Part shown: positions 56,574 through 64,000 of the stretch, in pieces
How the letters are laid out: each line of letters begins with the position of its first letter
Position numbering within the stretch: position 1 is the first letter of the stretch
The notes under the pieces: generated by a model
What the model saw: only the letters and a program-made list of their open reading frames with translations
The model's database searches: none
What the model was told of the DNA's origin: nothing
Translations under genes and position numbers: made by a program
Assembly: GCF_024438035.1 (NCBI RefSeq)
Contig: NZ_JANFQF010000016.1
Coordinates: 1 to 64,000, forward strand
Length of the DNA stretch: 64,000 bases
Source of the DNA: Rhodococcus tibetensis
GTDB taxonomy: Bacteria; Actinomycetota; Actinomycetes; Mycobacteriales; Mycobacteriaceae
Direction of reading: 5' to 3'

Positions 56574-56903
56574 TCAGTCGGTCCAGGGCGCGACGGGCGG
56601 CTTCACCCACATGATCTTCTCGTCCGCATGCGCGGGCGACGCGCTCGGATGATTCGGGTGGCGCTCGGCCCACGCCGACTTCTGGTCCAGCAGCTCGGCC
56701 ACGGTGAGCCAGGTTTCCATGGTGCTCGGAGGGTTCGATCCGGCTGCTCGTGCCAGTTTCCGCAGTGTGCCGTCGGTGAGGTCGAGCAGTTCCTTACCGC
56801 TGATTCCGCGATCCCAGACGTATCTTGCGAGGCCCACGGCCTTCTCACGACGTTTGCGTGCCGCGCCTTCGGTATGCGCGAAGTCGACTTCCTGAGGTTC
56901 CAT
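56574..56903 (-). CDS. Conserved hypothetical protein
   Basis: 109 aa from ATG 56903 (GGGAGG upstream). Basic, helical N-terminal half containing AARKRREKAVGLARYVWDRGISGKELLDLTDGTLRKLARAAG, like a small helix-turn-helix or helical bundle; a C-terminal part rich in Pro and Trp. No family with known function recognised. Confidence 0.65.
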   Translation of the reverse strand: MEPQEVDFAHTEGAARKRREKAVGLARYVWDRGISGKELLDLTDGTLRKLARAAGSNPPSTMETWLTVAELLDQKSAWAERHPNHPSASPAHADEKIMWVKPPVAPWTD

Positions 56904-57025
56904 CGCCTCCCTCTCTCGTGCGCGCGTCACTACGGTAGGTCACCGCGTGGTCGTGCCGGTATCGTGGGATGACGATTGTCGCAGCAGACGCGCGCAGTCG
57001 ATGCGAACGGTAGGGAAGTCGGTAG

Positions 57026-57889
57026 ATGGGCAGGCAGCGCGGTGGTCGAACTGCGCACGCAGCCGTAGGCGGGCCTGTCGCCGGGGTCTATCCGATCGAC
57101 ACGGGAACCTGCGAACTCGCCGAGGACAACGTGAACCCCCACGGCTGGGTTCTCAAAGTGAACGGCGTCGAAAGTTCACACATCGACCTCACTGACCCAG
57201 GCCACCTCGATTTCGAGTACATGCGGTGGATGGCCGACCTGATCGGATCCCGCTGGGAGCGCACGGACCGGGTGCGGGCACTGCACCTCGGCGGCGGCGC
57301 GTGCTCACTTGCCCGTTATCTGTCGGCCACGTACCCGGAGGCCCGGCAAGTTGTGGTCGAACTGGACGGCAAGCTGGCCGAACTGGTGCGTCAGTGGTTC
57401 GATTTGCCGCGAGCACCGCTGCTCCGACTACGCGTCGGTGAAGCCAGGGCTGTCACCGAAACCCTCACCGAGTCGAGCCGCGACCTGATCATCCGTGACG
57501 TGTTCGCCGGCAACACGACTCCCGCTCCACTCACCACCCTCGAATTCACCGGCCAGGTCCGCCGGGTCCTGGCGCCGGGCGGTATTTACGTCGTCAACTG
57601 TGGTGACACCCGCGACCTCGTGAAGGCCCGTCGGGAAGCGGCCACCATCGGTAGCGTGTTCCCGCACACCGCCGTGATCGCGGACCCCGCCATGCTGAAG
57701 GGCCGCCGCTACGGCAACATCGTGATCGCCGGAAGTGACGTACCCCTCGGTGACGACCCCGCACTGGTTCGTCGACTATTGGGCGGTGGTGTGCCCGCGC
57801 ACCTCTGGGACGACTCGCAGGTGCGCTCGTTCGCCGGTGCTGCGCGCGTCCTGCTCGATGCGGAAGCGTCACCGGTCGAGTCGGGGTGA
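57026..57889 (+). CDS. Spermidine synthase-like methyltransferase-fold protein
   Basis: 287 aa. Class I Rossmann fold with LHLGGGACSLARYLSATYPEARQVVVELDGKL (about 90-121) like SpeE, but the aminopropyltransferase Asp motif (DSTDP) is replaced by RDVFAGNTTPAPL, as in actinobacterial spermidine-synthase-like proteins of unknown role. Start ATG 57026. Its 3' end overlaps the convergent membrane protein gene by 21 bases. Confidence 0.8.
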   Translation: MGRQRGGRTAHAAVGGPVAGVYPIDTGTCELAEDNVNPHGWVLKVNGVESSHIDLTDPGHLDFEYMRWMADLIGSRWERTDRVRALHLGGGACSLARYLSATYPEARQVVVELDGKLAELVRQWFDLPRAPLLRLRVGEARAVTETLTESSRDLIIRDVFAGNTTPAPLTTLEFTGQVRRVLAPGGIYVVNCGDTRDLVKARREAATIGSVFPHTAVIADPAMLKGRRYGNIVIAGSDVPLGDDPALVRRLLGGGVPAHLWDDSQVRSFAGAARVLLDAEASPVESG

Positions 57890-58531
57890 GACAGCGCTGC
57901 GCTCCACCTGGTCGGACGCTCCCCGAACCGCCAGAAGCAACCCGATCACCGCGATCCACAGCAGACCGCCCAATGCGGCGACGAGCGGAATCCAGGTGTG
58001 CAGCAGCGCAAGCACTCCCAGAGCTGCGCCGGCCGCCGTCCACCGGGGCAGCACTCCGGTCCGCAGGACCAGCACGGAGGTGGCGAGAATCATCACGGCC
58101 GTCCCCACCTGGCAGTAGTGGTACAGCCACGACGAAGTCGTCAGCAGGAGTGGTGCAATCTGCTCGTCGTAGGGGAGGTCGTCGAAGCGCAGGAGCGTGG
58201 CGGGGTAGGCGACTTCGGCGGCGAACCCGACTGCCGTCAGCGTCACGAAGACGATGCCTCCGGCGAGCGCCGTCGTCGCGAGACCGGTACTCTCCCGGTC
58301 TGCGCGGCGCAGGACGCTCACCAAGATGCCCAGGAAGAAGAGAAAGAACAGCACGTGCAACAGCGGGACGACACCGTTGGCTGTGACGAAACCCGAGTAT
58401 GACGAGTAGTACTCTTCAGCTTCCGTCGTGGACGTCGGGCGGTCGGGAGTGCCCACCATGTAAGCGGGAATCATGATGAGGGCTGCTGCCACTCCGCACA
58501 ATCCGCCGATTCTGACCGCTGTCGTGTCCAT
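57869..58531 (-). CDS. Membrane protein, unknown function
   Basis: 220 aa from ATG 58531 (GAGGTGG at good spacing; an ATG at 58537 is too close to it). About six transmembrane segments: residues 10-28, 58-80, 92-115, 140-160, 165-185, 188-205. Extracytoplasmic loop with PYDEQIAPLLLTTSSWLYHYCQVG. No recognised family. Confidence 0.7.
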   Translation of the reverse strand: MDTTAVRIGGLCGVAAALIMIPAYMVGTPDRPTSTTEAEEYYSSYSGFVTANGVVPLLHVLFFLFFLGILVSVLRRADRESTGLATTALAGGIVFVTLTAVGFAAEVAYPATLLRFDDLPYDEQIAPLLLTTSSWLYHYCQVGTAVMILATSVLVLRTGVLPRWTAAGAALGVLALLHTWIPLVAALGGLLWIAVIGLLLAVRGASDQVERSAVSPRLDR

Positions 58532-58660
58532 GGGCATCCACCTCGCGCTGGGTGTTTCCGATTATGGTTACGAGGCTAACGACGCGAGGTGGTCCGACGG
58601 GACCGAACCGACAATTGCACAACGGGAACATCGCGGATCGCAAGGTGGTTGGGTGTCCGT

Positions 58661-59110
58661 ATGAGCCTGGAAGTGAACGACGCGCAGCGTCCCCTGATCG
58701 ACCTCGTTGCCGCACACTCGCGGGCCGTCCTCACGACGATCAAACGGGACGGCAGACCGCAGTTGTCGAACGTCCTCTACACCTGGGACCCCGACACGCA
58801 CACCGCCCGGATCTCGGTGACCGCGGACCGGGCGAAGACACGCAACGCCGCGCGCGACCCCCGTGTGTCGCTCCACGTCAGCGCGCCCGACTTCTGGAGC
58901 TACGCGGTCGTGGAAGGTGATGCCGAGCTGAGTGCTGTCGCGAGCGACCCACACGACGCGGCCACCGACGAACTCGTCGAGGTCTTCCGGACTGCGGCGG
59001 GACGGGAACACGACGACTGGGAGGACTTCCGTCGTTCGATGGTGTCCGAGCGACGGCAGGTGCTCCGAGTGCGGGCGACGCACCTGTACGGCATGGCCCA
59101 GCTGCCGTGA
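58661..59110 (+). CDS. PPOX-class F420-dependent oxidoreductase
   Basis: 149 aa. Split beta-barrel flavin/F420-binding protein: SRAVLTTIKRDGRPQLSNVLYTWD, then ARISVTADRAKTRNAARDPRVSLHV and FWSYAVVEGDAELS. F420-binding members of actinobacteria reduce quinones, biliverdin and other compounds. Follows a palindrome-free promoter region, transcribed divergently from the membrane protein. Confidence 0.9.
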   Translation: MSLEVNDAQRPLIDLVAAHSRAVLTTIKRDGRPQLSNVLYTWDPDTHTARISVTADRAKTRNAARDPRVSLHVSAPDFWSYAVVEGDAELSAVASDPHDAATDELVEVFRTAAGREHDDWEDFRRSMVSERRQVLRVRATHLYGMAQLP

Positions 59111-59170
59111 GCATTCGGGCCGGAAACGTAGTTGTGGCAGGCCGCCGCCCCCGGTGGGACCATGGGGTGC

Positions 59171-59641
59171 ATGCGCAGGAGGCGGTGGCCGGCGGCCTCA
59201 CCGCCCGCCATGGGAGGGGTCGTCGTGTACGGCCCTGTCGAACTCGCGACTACCCGTGACCTGGCACTCCGGCTGGCAGAGGTGGTCGCCTACCCGGCAG
59301 GTCTCGAGCTGCGCATCGAGCTGACAGCGACGGGACGCGCGGCGGACCGGGCCCGTCACGAAACCCGGCCGCTCGACGACCCCGACGACCCGTCGGCGCT
59401 CTGGTCGTACCTCGCGGTGCACGTCCGGGTGGACGACGTGGTGGGTGAAGCCGATCCGAGCCACCCGCAGTCCACGTCGAGGGCGGCCACCGCCGAGGCG
59501 TCCGAATACCACACCGAGCCGCGTTACTGGATCGGTGCATACCCGGAGTCGGGCGTGATCACGCTGACCGCCGGCTGGCCGGAAATCGGCCTGCGGCCCA
59601 GGACCGAGATCGTCCGCCTGGGACCCGACCCTGCCCTGTGA
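59171..59641 (+). CDS. Hypothetical protein
   Basis: 156 aa from ATG 59171, just before RRRRWPAASPPAMGGVVVYG. Beta-rich segment ELATTRDLALRLAEVVAYPAGLELRIELTATGRA and C-terminal SGVITLTAGWPEIGL. A common rhodococcal/mycobacterial protein without known function, no signal peptide or membrane span. Confidence 0.65.
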   Translation: MRRRRWPAASPPAMGGVVVYGPVELATTRDLALRLAEVVAYPAGLELRIELTATGRAADRARHETRPLDDPDDPSALWSYLAVHVRVDDVVGEADPSHPQSTSRAATAEASEYHTEPRYWIGAYPESGVITLTAGWPEIGLRPRTEIVRLGPDPAL

Positions 59642-59648
59642 GCAAGGA

Positions 59649-60404
59649 TCAGCGAGGTTGCTCCGCCAGCTTGGCCGCGATCACGCCGTTGAGCCGTTGG
59701 AGACCACTCGGAGTAATGCCGTGGATCTGCCCCTCGATGCTGCGCACGACCGCCGTGTCGCTGAGGACCTTCTCGCTGGATTGAATCAATACCGTTCCGG
59801 CGCCGGTGAAGTCGAACTGCCGTTCCTCCCCGGAGTTGATGCCCATCATGTGGGCGCCGGCGGCGAGGAAGTTGCTGATCCAGCCCTGATCGTAGTGATG
59901 GCTCGGCGACGGGCAGTCTGCCCAGCCGACCAGTGCTTCGGGGTCGATCCGCAGGGGTGGCTCGGCGAACATCACGGGGCCGTTGGAGGAGGCCAGGAAC
60001 TTACCGGTTCCGATGAGAGTGAGGAATCCGGGGACGATCGACTGGTTCAGCGACAAACCCGGTTCGAACGCAAGAAGATTCGACGCCCGGATGGTGAGGT
60101 TGCCGTCATCGAGATCATACGAGTTGATGTCGTAACCGCGGTCACCGATGATCAACTTCCCGAAGCCTTCGGCTACCGCATAGTCACCCATATACAGCGG
60201 CGCCGAGAACTGGTTGGCCACCATGTGCAGTGCGGCGCCGTGTAACCCGTGCGTGAGGGCCTGGAATTGCATCTGCCCGTAGTAAGCGATCATCGCGCCC
60301 TTGCGGATGAACCAGGGGGCCGTGAGGTCGATGCAGTAGGCGTAGCTGTTGCCCGGAATATTGTCGCTGGCGCCCAGGGTCGACGGATTCAGCACGGTGC
60401 TCAT
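59649..60404 (-). CDS. AIM24-family protein, copy A
   Basis: 251 aa from ATG 60404, which overlaps the stop of copy B (ATGA). AIM24 signature: FIRKGAMIAYYGQMQFQALTHG, NLTIRASNLLAFEPGLSLNQSIVPG, ALVGWADCPSPSHHYDQGW, GAHMMGINSGEERQFDFTGAGTVLIQSSE. A double-psi/beta-rich fold known from yeast mitochondrial AIM24 and the bacterial TIGR00266 group; function unknown. Last of three tandem paralogues. Confidence 0.88.
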   Translation of the reverse strand: MSTVLNPSTLGASDNIPGNSYAYCIDLTAPWFIRKGAMIAYYGQMQFQALTHGLHGAALHMVANQFSAPLYMGDYAVAEGFGKLIIGDRGYDINSYDLDDGNLTIRASNLLAFEPGLSLNQSIVPGFLTLIGTGKFLASSNGPVMFAEPPLRIDPEALVGWADCPSPSHHYDQGWISNFLAAGAHMMGINSGEERQFDFTGAGTVLIQSSEKVLSDTAVVRSIEGQIHGITPSGLQRLNGVIAAKLAEQPR

Positions 60405-61099
60405 AGTTTCTCCTCCGAGGCCTGAACGTAGACGATTCCTTGTCCGCTGCATTGCAATTGCATCGCTTCACCGGCACCCCGGCCCACAGCATCACGCCAG
60501 CCGACCGCGGACTTCAGTTCTACCTGGACGTTTCCGTAGGTACCGACGAACGCGTCGGGGTCGACGAGGATGGGGTTCGGTCCGCCCACCGGGACTTCCA
60601 GAAAACCGCCGTGCGCCAACAACACCGCCGATCCGTATCCGGACAGCTGCGTCGTGAACAGGCCGGTCCCGGACAGCGCACCCGCAGCGGCGCCGCGGAG
60701 GGCTCCGAGCATTCCGCGCCCTCCACCGCCGCCCTGACTCGTCACCGAGACCACCGAACTCTGCAGACCGGCATTGTGGGCGAGCAGTCGGGACGCCTCG
60801 ACGCACAGAGTTCCGCCCTGCGACATGTCAACGACGTGCACCTCGAGACCGGCGTGACCATAGTGCACCTCGCCGTGCCCCTGGGCGAGCATCGTGCGCT
60901 CGTGTTCGCCCTGCATCATGCGTCCGGCCATGCGGGTGAACCCACCCATCCCGGCCATGGACTGCGAGCCGGGAACCTGGTGCGGCGAGAACTGAACCTG
61001 GCCGGTGTAGAACAGCATCGACCCGGTGCGCGCGACCACTCCGCCGGCTGCCCCGACATCGACCTTGACGACCTTCGAATTGACCTGTGTGAAGACCAT
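60401..61099 (-). CDS. AIM24-family protein, copy B
   Basis: 232 aa from ATG 61099. TGSMLFYTGQVQFSPHQ, HVVDMSQGGTLCVEASRLLAH, GTGLFTTQLSGYGSAVLLAHGGFLEVPVG, ILVDPDAFVGTYGNVQVELKSAVGWRDAVGRGAGEAMQLQCSGQGIVYVQ. Contains a glycine-rich insert (SQGGGGGRGMLGAL, about 130-150). Six bases after the stop of copy C and overlaps copy A, so the three are cotranscribed. Confidence 0.87.
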   Translation of the reverse strand: MVFTQVNSKVVKVDVGAAGGVVARTGSMLFYTGQVQFSPHQVPGSQSMAGMGGFTRMAGRMMQGEHERTMLAQGHGEVHYGHAGLEVHVVDMSQGGTLCVEASRLLAHNAGLQSSVVSVTSQGGGGGRGMLGALRGAAAGALSGTGLFTTQLSGYGSAVLLAHGGFLEVPVGGPNPILVDPDAFVGTYGNVQVELKSAVGWRDAVGRGAGEAMQLQCSGQGIVYVQASEEKL

Positions 61100-61104
61100 G
61101 CTGT

Positions 61105-61728
61105 TCACCGTTCTGCCGGCTGGATGGACACGACGCCGTGGCCGTCCCACTTGAGCGAGAAGGCTTCGCCGTTGCCCTGCCCGACGGCGGTCCGCCACGA
61201 CACATCGGTGACGAATGACTGCGTCAACTGCCCTCGGGCCGAGACGAACGCGTCGGGGTCGACAACGAGCGGGTACTGCGGCGACACCTCGAGGTGGATG
61301 AGCGGGCCACCGGCCGAGAGGAGGGCTACCTGACCCTGCCCCGTCACCGTCGTGGTGAAGAGGCCCTGGCCACCGACGCCTCCGCGGAGACCGGTGAAGG
61401 TGACGTTTGTGTGCAGGTTGCCGCTGAGCGCGAGGAGTTGCTGCGACTCCACCTGCAGGGTTTCACCCGCGAGATCGATGACGGTGACATGCTGGCCGCC
61501 CACCGCGAGGTAGACGACGCCGTTGCCGGAGCATTCCATCAGGGACAGCGACTCGCCCGTTGCGCGCCTCTTCATCCCCGCGAGTACACCGTCTCCGCCA
61601 CCGAAACCCGCCGACTTGAAGCTGACGTTGCCCTCGTAGGCAATCATCGATCCCTGTATAGCCCGGATGGTGGTGCCGGCCAGTTGGGCTTCGACCACCT
61701 TCTTGGACTTCTCGAGCAGCCGCGTCAT
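61105..61728 (-). CDS. AIM24-family protein, copy C
   Basis: 207 aa. First gene of the AIM24 triplet: IRAIQGSMIAYEGNVSFKSAGFGGGDG, VTVIDLAGETLQVESQQLLALSGNLHTNVTFTGLRG, GLFTTTVTGQGQVALLSAGGPLIHLEVS, LVVDPDAFVSARGQLTQSFVTDVSWRTAVGQGNGEAFSLKWDG. Separated from the upstream membrane gene by a strong hairpin. Confidence 0.88.
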   Translation of the reverse strand: MTRLLEKSKKVVEAQLAGTTIRAIQGSMIAYEGNVSFKSAGFGGGDGVLAGMKRRATGESLSLMECSGNGVVYLAVGGQHVTVIDLAGETLQVESQQLLALSGNLHTNVTFTGLRGGVGGQGLFTTTVTGQGQVALLSAGGPLIHLEVSPQYPLVVDPDAFVSARGQLTQSFVTDVSWRTAVGQGNGEAFSLKWDGHGVVSIQPAER

Positions 61729-61749
61729 AGGTGCCCTTTCCAGTGCCGA

Positions 61750-61786
61750 GCGGCAGTGTTCGTGACCGGGTCACGAACACTGCCGC
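61750..61786 (-). terminator. Hairpin between DUF475 gene and AIM24 operon
   Basis: GCGGCAGTGTTCGTGACC faces GGTCACGAACACTGCCGC with almost no loop; about 17 bp can pair. It lies 23 bases after the DUF475 stop. Confidence 0.7.
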
Positions 61787-61808
61787 AGGATGTGAGTACA
61801 GGCAGAAC

Positions 61809-62960
61809 CTAGCTGACGGAGACCGGTTTCGGCTCGTCCACGTCATTCTCGGAGTTACCGCCGTTTCCGCCGGTGGCCGCAGCCTTGCGGTTGCGCAAGA
61901 TGCTGGAGATGAATGCGGCGCCGATGAGGGCGACGCCGACGAGTCCGGTGATGTTCTCGTTGACGTGGTAGCCGATGGAGACGAGCAGGATCACGGCCAG
62001 GGCGCCGATGGCCCAGTGCGCACCGTGTTCGAGGTACACATAGTCGGACAGGGTGCCCTTGCGGACGAGGAACACGGTGATCGAACGGACGAACATCGCG
62101 CCGACGAAGCCGAGGCCGAGGGCGATGATGATCGGGTCCGAGGTGATCGCGAAGGCGCCGATCACGCCGTCGAAGGAGAACGACGCATCCAGGACCTCGA
62201 GGTAGAGGAACAGGAAGAAGCCGGCCTTGCCGGTGGCCTTGGCCAGTTCGGTCGGACCGCCACTGGAGCCCTCGACGACCTCACCGTCTTCGTCCTCCTC
62301 GGGAGTGTTGAACAGTTCACCGAGGCCGTTGACGGCGATGTAGGTGACCATGCCGAGGACGCCGGCGATCATCACGGTGGAGACGGTGCCTTCGGGCGCG
62401 ATGTAAGCGGCGGTCAGCAGAAGCAGGCCACCGGCGACGATGACGGCGAGCTGGTCGAGCTTGCCTGCGCGGGCGAGGGGCTTCTCCAGCCAGGACAGCC
62501 AGGTGATCTCGCGCTCTTCGAGGATGAACCCGAGGAAGAGCATCAGCAGGAACATGCCGCCGAACGCCGCGATCTGCGGGTGGGCGTCCGTGAGCAGCGT
62601 TTCGTAGCTGGCGCTGCCGTCGGGGAAGTATGCGGCGCCGTCGGCGGGCGGGTTGAGAGCGAGATCGAGGGCCGCGACGGGGCCGAGGCCGGACGCGAGC
62701 CACACGATGACCAGCGGGAAGACCAGGCGCATGCCGAACACCGCGATGACGATGCCGACGGTGAGGAAGATCTTCTGCCAGAACTCGCTCATCCGGCGGA
62801 GCACGGTGGCATTGATGACGGCGTTGTCGAAGGACAGCGAGATCTCGAGGATCGACAGGATCACCACGAGGAGGACGGCCTGGGGGCCTCCGTAGAGCGC
62901 CGCGATGATGATGGAAATCACCGTCACGACGAAGGAGAGACCGAATATTCGCAGAACCAC
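61809..62960 (-). CDS. DUF475/TerC-like integral membrane protein
   Basis: 383 aa with about eight to nine transmembrane helices. TerC-superfamily motifs: SLSFDNAVINATVLRRMS (about 43-60) and YLEVLDASFSFDGVIGAFAITSDP (about 250-273), the repeated acidic FDN/FDG motifs that in TerC-type proteins handle metal ions. Adjacent to terD. Related TerC proteins help with manganese export and metalation of exported enzymes; this subgroup is uncharacterised. Confidence 0.88.
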   Translation of the reverse strand: MVLRIFGLSFVVTVISIIIAALYGGPQAVLLVVILSILEISLSFDNAVINATVLRRMSEFWQKIFLTVGIVIAVFGMRLVFPLVIVWLASGLGPVAALDLALNPPADGAAYFPDGSASYETLLTDAHPQIAAFGGMFLLMLFLGFILEEREITWLSWLEKPLARAGKLDQLAVIVAGGLLLLTAAYIAPEGTVSTVMIAGVLGMVTYIAVNGLGELFNTPEEDEDGEVVEGSSGGPTELAKATGKAGFFLFLYLEVLDASFSFDGVIGAFAITSDPIIIALGLGFVGAMFVRSITVFLVRKGTLSDYVYLEHGAHWAIGALAVILLVSIGYHVNENITGLVGVALIGAAFISSILRNRKAAATGGNGGNSENDVDEPKPVSVS

Positions 62961-63022
62961 TGAGCGTGGCCTTTCTGGTTGGGCAATGCCGGGTGGCTAC
63001 TGCTGGAGTACGAACGCCGAGG

Positions 63023-63051
63023 AGGGTTTCACGTCAGCGACGCGAAACCCT
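63023..63051 (-). terminator. Terminator after terD
   Basis: AGGGTTTC / GAAACCCT plus inner CGTC / GACG, 27 bases past the terD stop (minus strand). Confidence 0.65.
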
Positions 63052-63077
63052 TCCCGGCTGATGTAGCGAAACTACCG

Positions 63078-63653
63078 TCAGACGTTGACGCCGTAATCGC
63101 GGGCGATACCGGCGAGCCCGGACGCGTAGCCCTGGCCGATAGCGCGGAACTTCCATTCTGCACCGTTTCGGTACAGCTCGCCGAAGACCATGGCGGTCTC
63201 GGTCGACGCATCCTCGGACAGGTCGTAACGGGCGAGCTCGTTGCCGTTGGCCTGGTCGACGACGCGGATGTAGGCGTTGCGCACCTGACCGAACGACTGC
63301 GAACGTGTCTCGGCGTCGTAGATCGAGACGGGGAACAGGATGCTCTCGATGTTCGCGGGGACCGCCGCCAGGTTGACGTTGATCACCTCGTCGTCGCCCT
63401 CACCCTCACCGGTGGTGTTGTCACCGATGTGCTCGATGGAGCCGTCGGGGGAGCGCAGGTTGTTGAAGAATACGAAGTGCTGGTCCGACACGACCTTCTT
63501 GTCGGCACCCGCACCGATGGCGCTGGCGTCGAGGTCGAAGTCGGTGCCGGTGGTCGAACGAGCATCCCATCCGAGCCCGACAGCCACCGCGGTCAGGTTC
63601 GGCGCCTCCTTCGTGAGTGAAACGTTGCCGCCCTTGGTCAAGCTGACGCCCAT
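63078..63653 (-). CDS. terD: TerD-family protein
   Basis: 191 aa, ATG 63653 behind AAAGGA. Typical TerD: MGVSLTKGGNVSLTKEAP, GLGWDARSTTGTDFDLDASAI, HFVFFNNLRSPDGSIEHIGDNTTGEGEGDDEVINVNLA, then RNAYIRVVDQANGNELARYDLSEDASTETAMVFGELYRNGAEWKFRAIGQGY. The Asp-rich loops bind calcium. Associated with tellurite, phage and stress phenotypes; partner of TerC-like membrane proteins. Confidence 0.94.
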   Translation of the reverse strand: MGVSLTKGGNVSLTKEAPNLTAVAVGLGWDARSTTGTDFDLDASAIGAGADKKVVSDQHFVFFNNLRSPDGSIEHIGDNTTGEGEGDDEVINVNLAAVPANIESILFPVSIYDAETRSQSFGQVRNAYIRVVDQANGNELARYDLSEDASTETAMVFGELYRNGAEWKFRAIGQGYASGLAGIARDYGVNV

Positions 63654-63763
63654 TCAGGGGTCCTTTCGAGAGGAGGTGGTTCGACCTCGACGGCTGTCGA
63701 AGTCTCGAGATCGTCGTGCACCACCACGATAATGAATTTGTCCGACTTGTCCCATCCCTATAG

Positions 63764-63784
63764 CTGTCCACAGGGTTGTCCACA
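63764..63784 (+). promoter_or_regulatory. Tandem DnaA-box-like sequences
   Basis: CTGTCCACA (63764-63772) and TTGTCCACA (63776-63784), 12-base period. The second equals the actinobacterial DnaA box. Located between terD and the gene at 63836. Confidence 0.35.
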
Positions 63785-63835
63785 GGCAATTCCGGTCAGC
63801 TCGGACCGATGACGCCGACCAGTACGATTTCAGTT

Positions 63836-64000
63836 GTGACGAGCGGATGGGCGGGACGCTTCCGAGGGAGAGCCCGGGGCGACGAGTCGACTCGTCGCGC
63901 CCACGAGACCATGGTCGCAGCGTTTCTCGACATGGACAATCGTCAGAGCATCGCCGCCGCGGCGGTCGACGCCTCCCGCCAACTCACCCCGGAGCGCGGG
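63836..64000 (+). CDS. Hypothetical protein, 5' part only
   Basis: GTG 63836; 55 codons visible before the window ends. Basic N-terminus (WAGRFRGRARGDESTRRA) then HETMVAAFLDMDNRQSIAAAAV. A -10-like TACGAT at 63823-63828 lies 7 bases before the GTG, so the transcript may be leaderless. Family not recognised from this fragment. Confidence 0.55.
   Translation, partial: MTSGWAGRFRGRARGDESTRRAHETMVAAFLDMDNRQSIAAAAVDASRQLTPERG

Noticed and set aside
57026-57889. True spermidine synthase
   Set aside because: The catalytic Asp motif (DSTDP type) is replaced by DVFAG; kept only as a spermidine-synthase-like protein.
63764-63784. Possible replication origin
   Set aside because: Only two DnaA-like boxes and no dnaA, dnaN or AT-rich unwinding region nearby.

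Overview
The window is a dense, high-GC actinobacterial chromosome segment, most likely from a large-genome Rhodococcus (R. opacus/R. jostii type). Evidence: mycothiol-dependent formaldehyde dehydrogenase, SigK/RskA with an MPT70/83-like fasciclin lipoprotein, a DUF222/HNH (13E12-type) protein, an F420-type PPOX protein, frequent GTG starts and ATGA/GTGA couplings, and a pheR-pheA2-pheA1-catA phenol cluster arranged as in rhodococci. I saw no tRNA, rRNA, CRISPR array, insertion sequence or prophage. Gene order is continuous and mostly housekeeping plus catabolic accessory genes.

Layout. 1-171: 3' end of a superoxide dismutase. 338-5184: operon for formaldehyde detoxification (mscR, a metallo-beta-lactamase-fold hydrolase, a YdeP-like molybdopterin oxidoreductase, fdhD), converging on an unusual ATPase-LuxR regulator. 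6485-7249: HTH gene plus Clp-N gene behind a 28-bp perfect palindrome in what looks like a leaderless promoter. 7281-9813: rskA, sigK, a fasciclin lipoprotein and a divergent, apparently frameshifted secreted protein, with two SigK-like promoters facing apart. 9852-13682: SDR proteins, YjbR, CMD. 13740-18762: zinc uptake aztABC with two AztD chaperone genes and Zur-like boxes. 18759-19662: two VOC proteins.

19783-24058: pobR-pobA (4-hydroxybenzoate to protocatechuate), a 22-codon ORF, an SDR and a dihydrodipicolinate-reductase-like gene, with two copies of a ~42-bp palindromic repeat. 24088-33253: an uptake operon (NTF2-like, DUF485, sodium:solute symporter) divergent from a TetR gene, followed by a five-gene acyl-CoA catabolic operon (acyl-CoA dehydrogenase, MaoC/SCP2-like, hydrolase, acyl-CoA synthetase, thiolase). 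A 16-bp motif shared by the two promoter regions suggests one TetR regulon for a carboxylic acid of unknown identity. 33258-38379: an alpha/beta hydrolase lacking the nucleophile Ser, then phenol hydroxylase PheA1/PheA2, catechol 1,2-dioxygenase and the AraC regulator PheR.

38480-48591: DUF222/HNH protein, a complete class I P450 system (P450, ferredoxin reductase, 3Fe-4S ferredoxin), ANTAR protein, DksA-like protein, secreted lipase, NDMA-type alcohol dehydrogenase and two luciferase-family oxidoreductases. 48699-53246: a four-domain NRPS (C-A-T-C). 53278-59641: lipoproteins, NTF2-SDR pair, sugar dehydrogenase, methyltransferase-like and hypothetical genes. 59649-63653: three tandem AIM24-family genes, a DUF475/TerC-like membrane protein and TerD. 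A partial gene begins at 63836.

The strongest candidates for new biology are the HTH/Clp-N palindrome unit, the metal-hydrolase step in mycothiol formaldehyde oxidation, the TetR-controlled acid pathway, the NRPS ending in a condensation domain, and the AIM24-TerC-TerD stress cluster.
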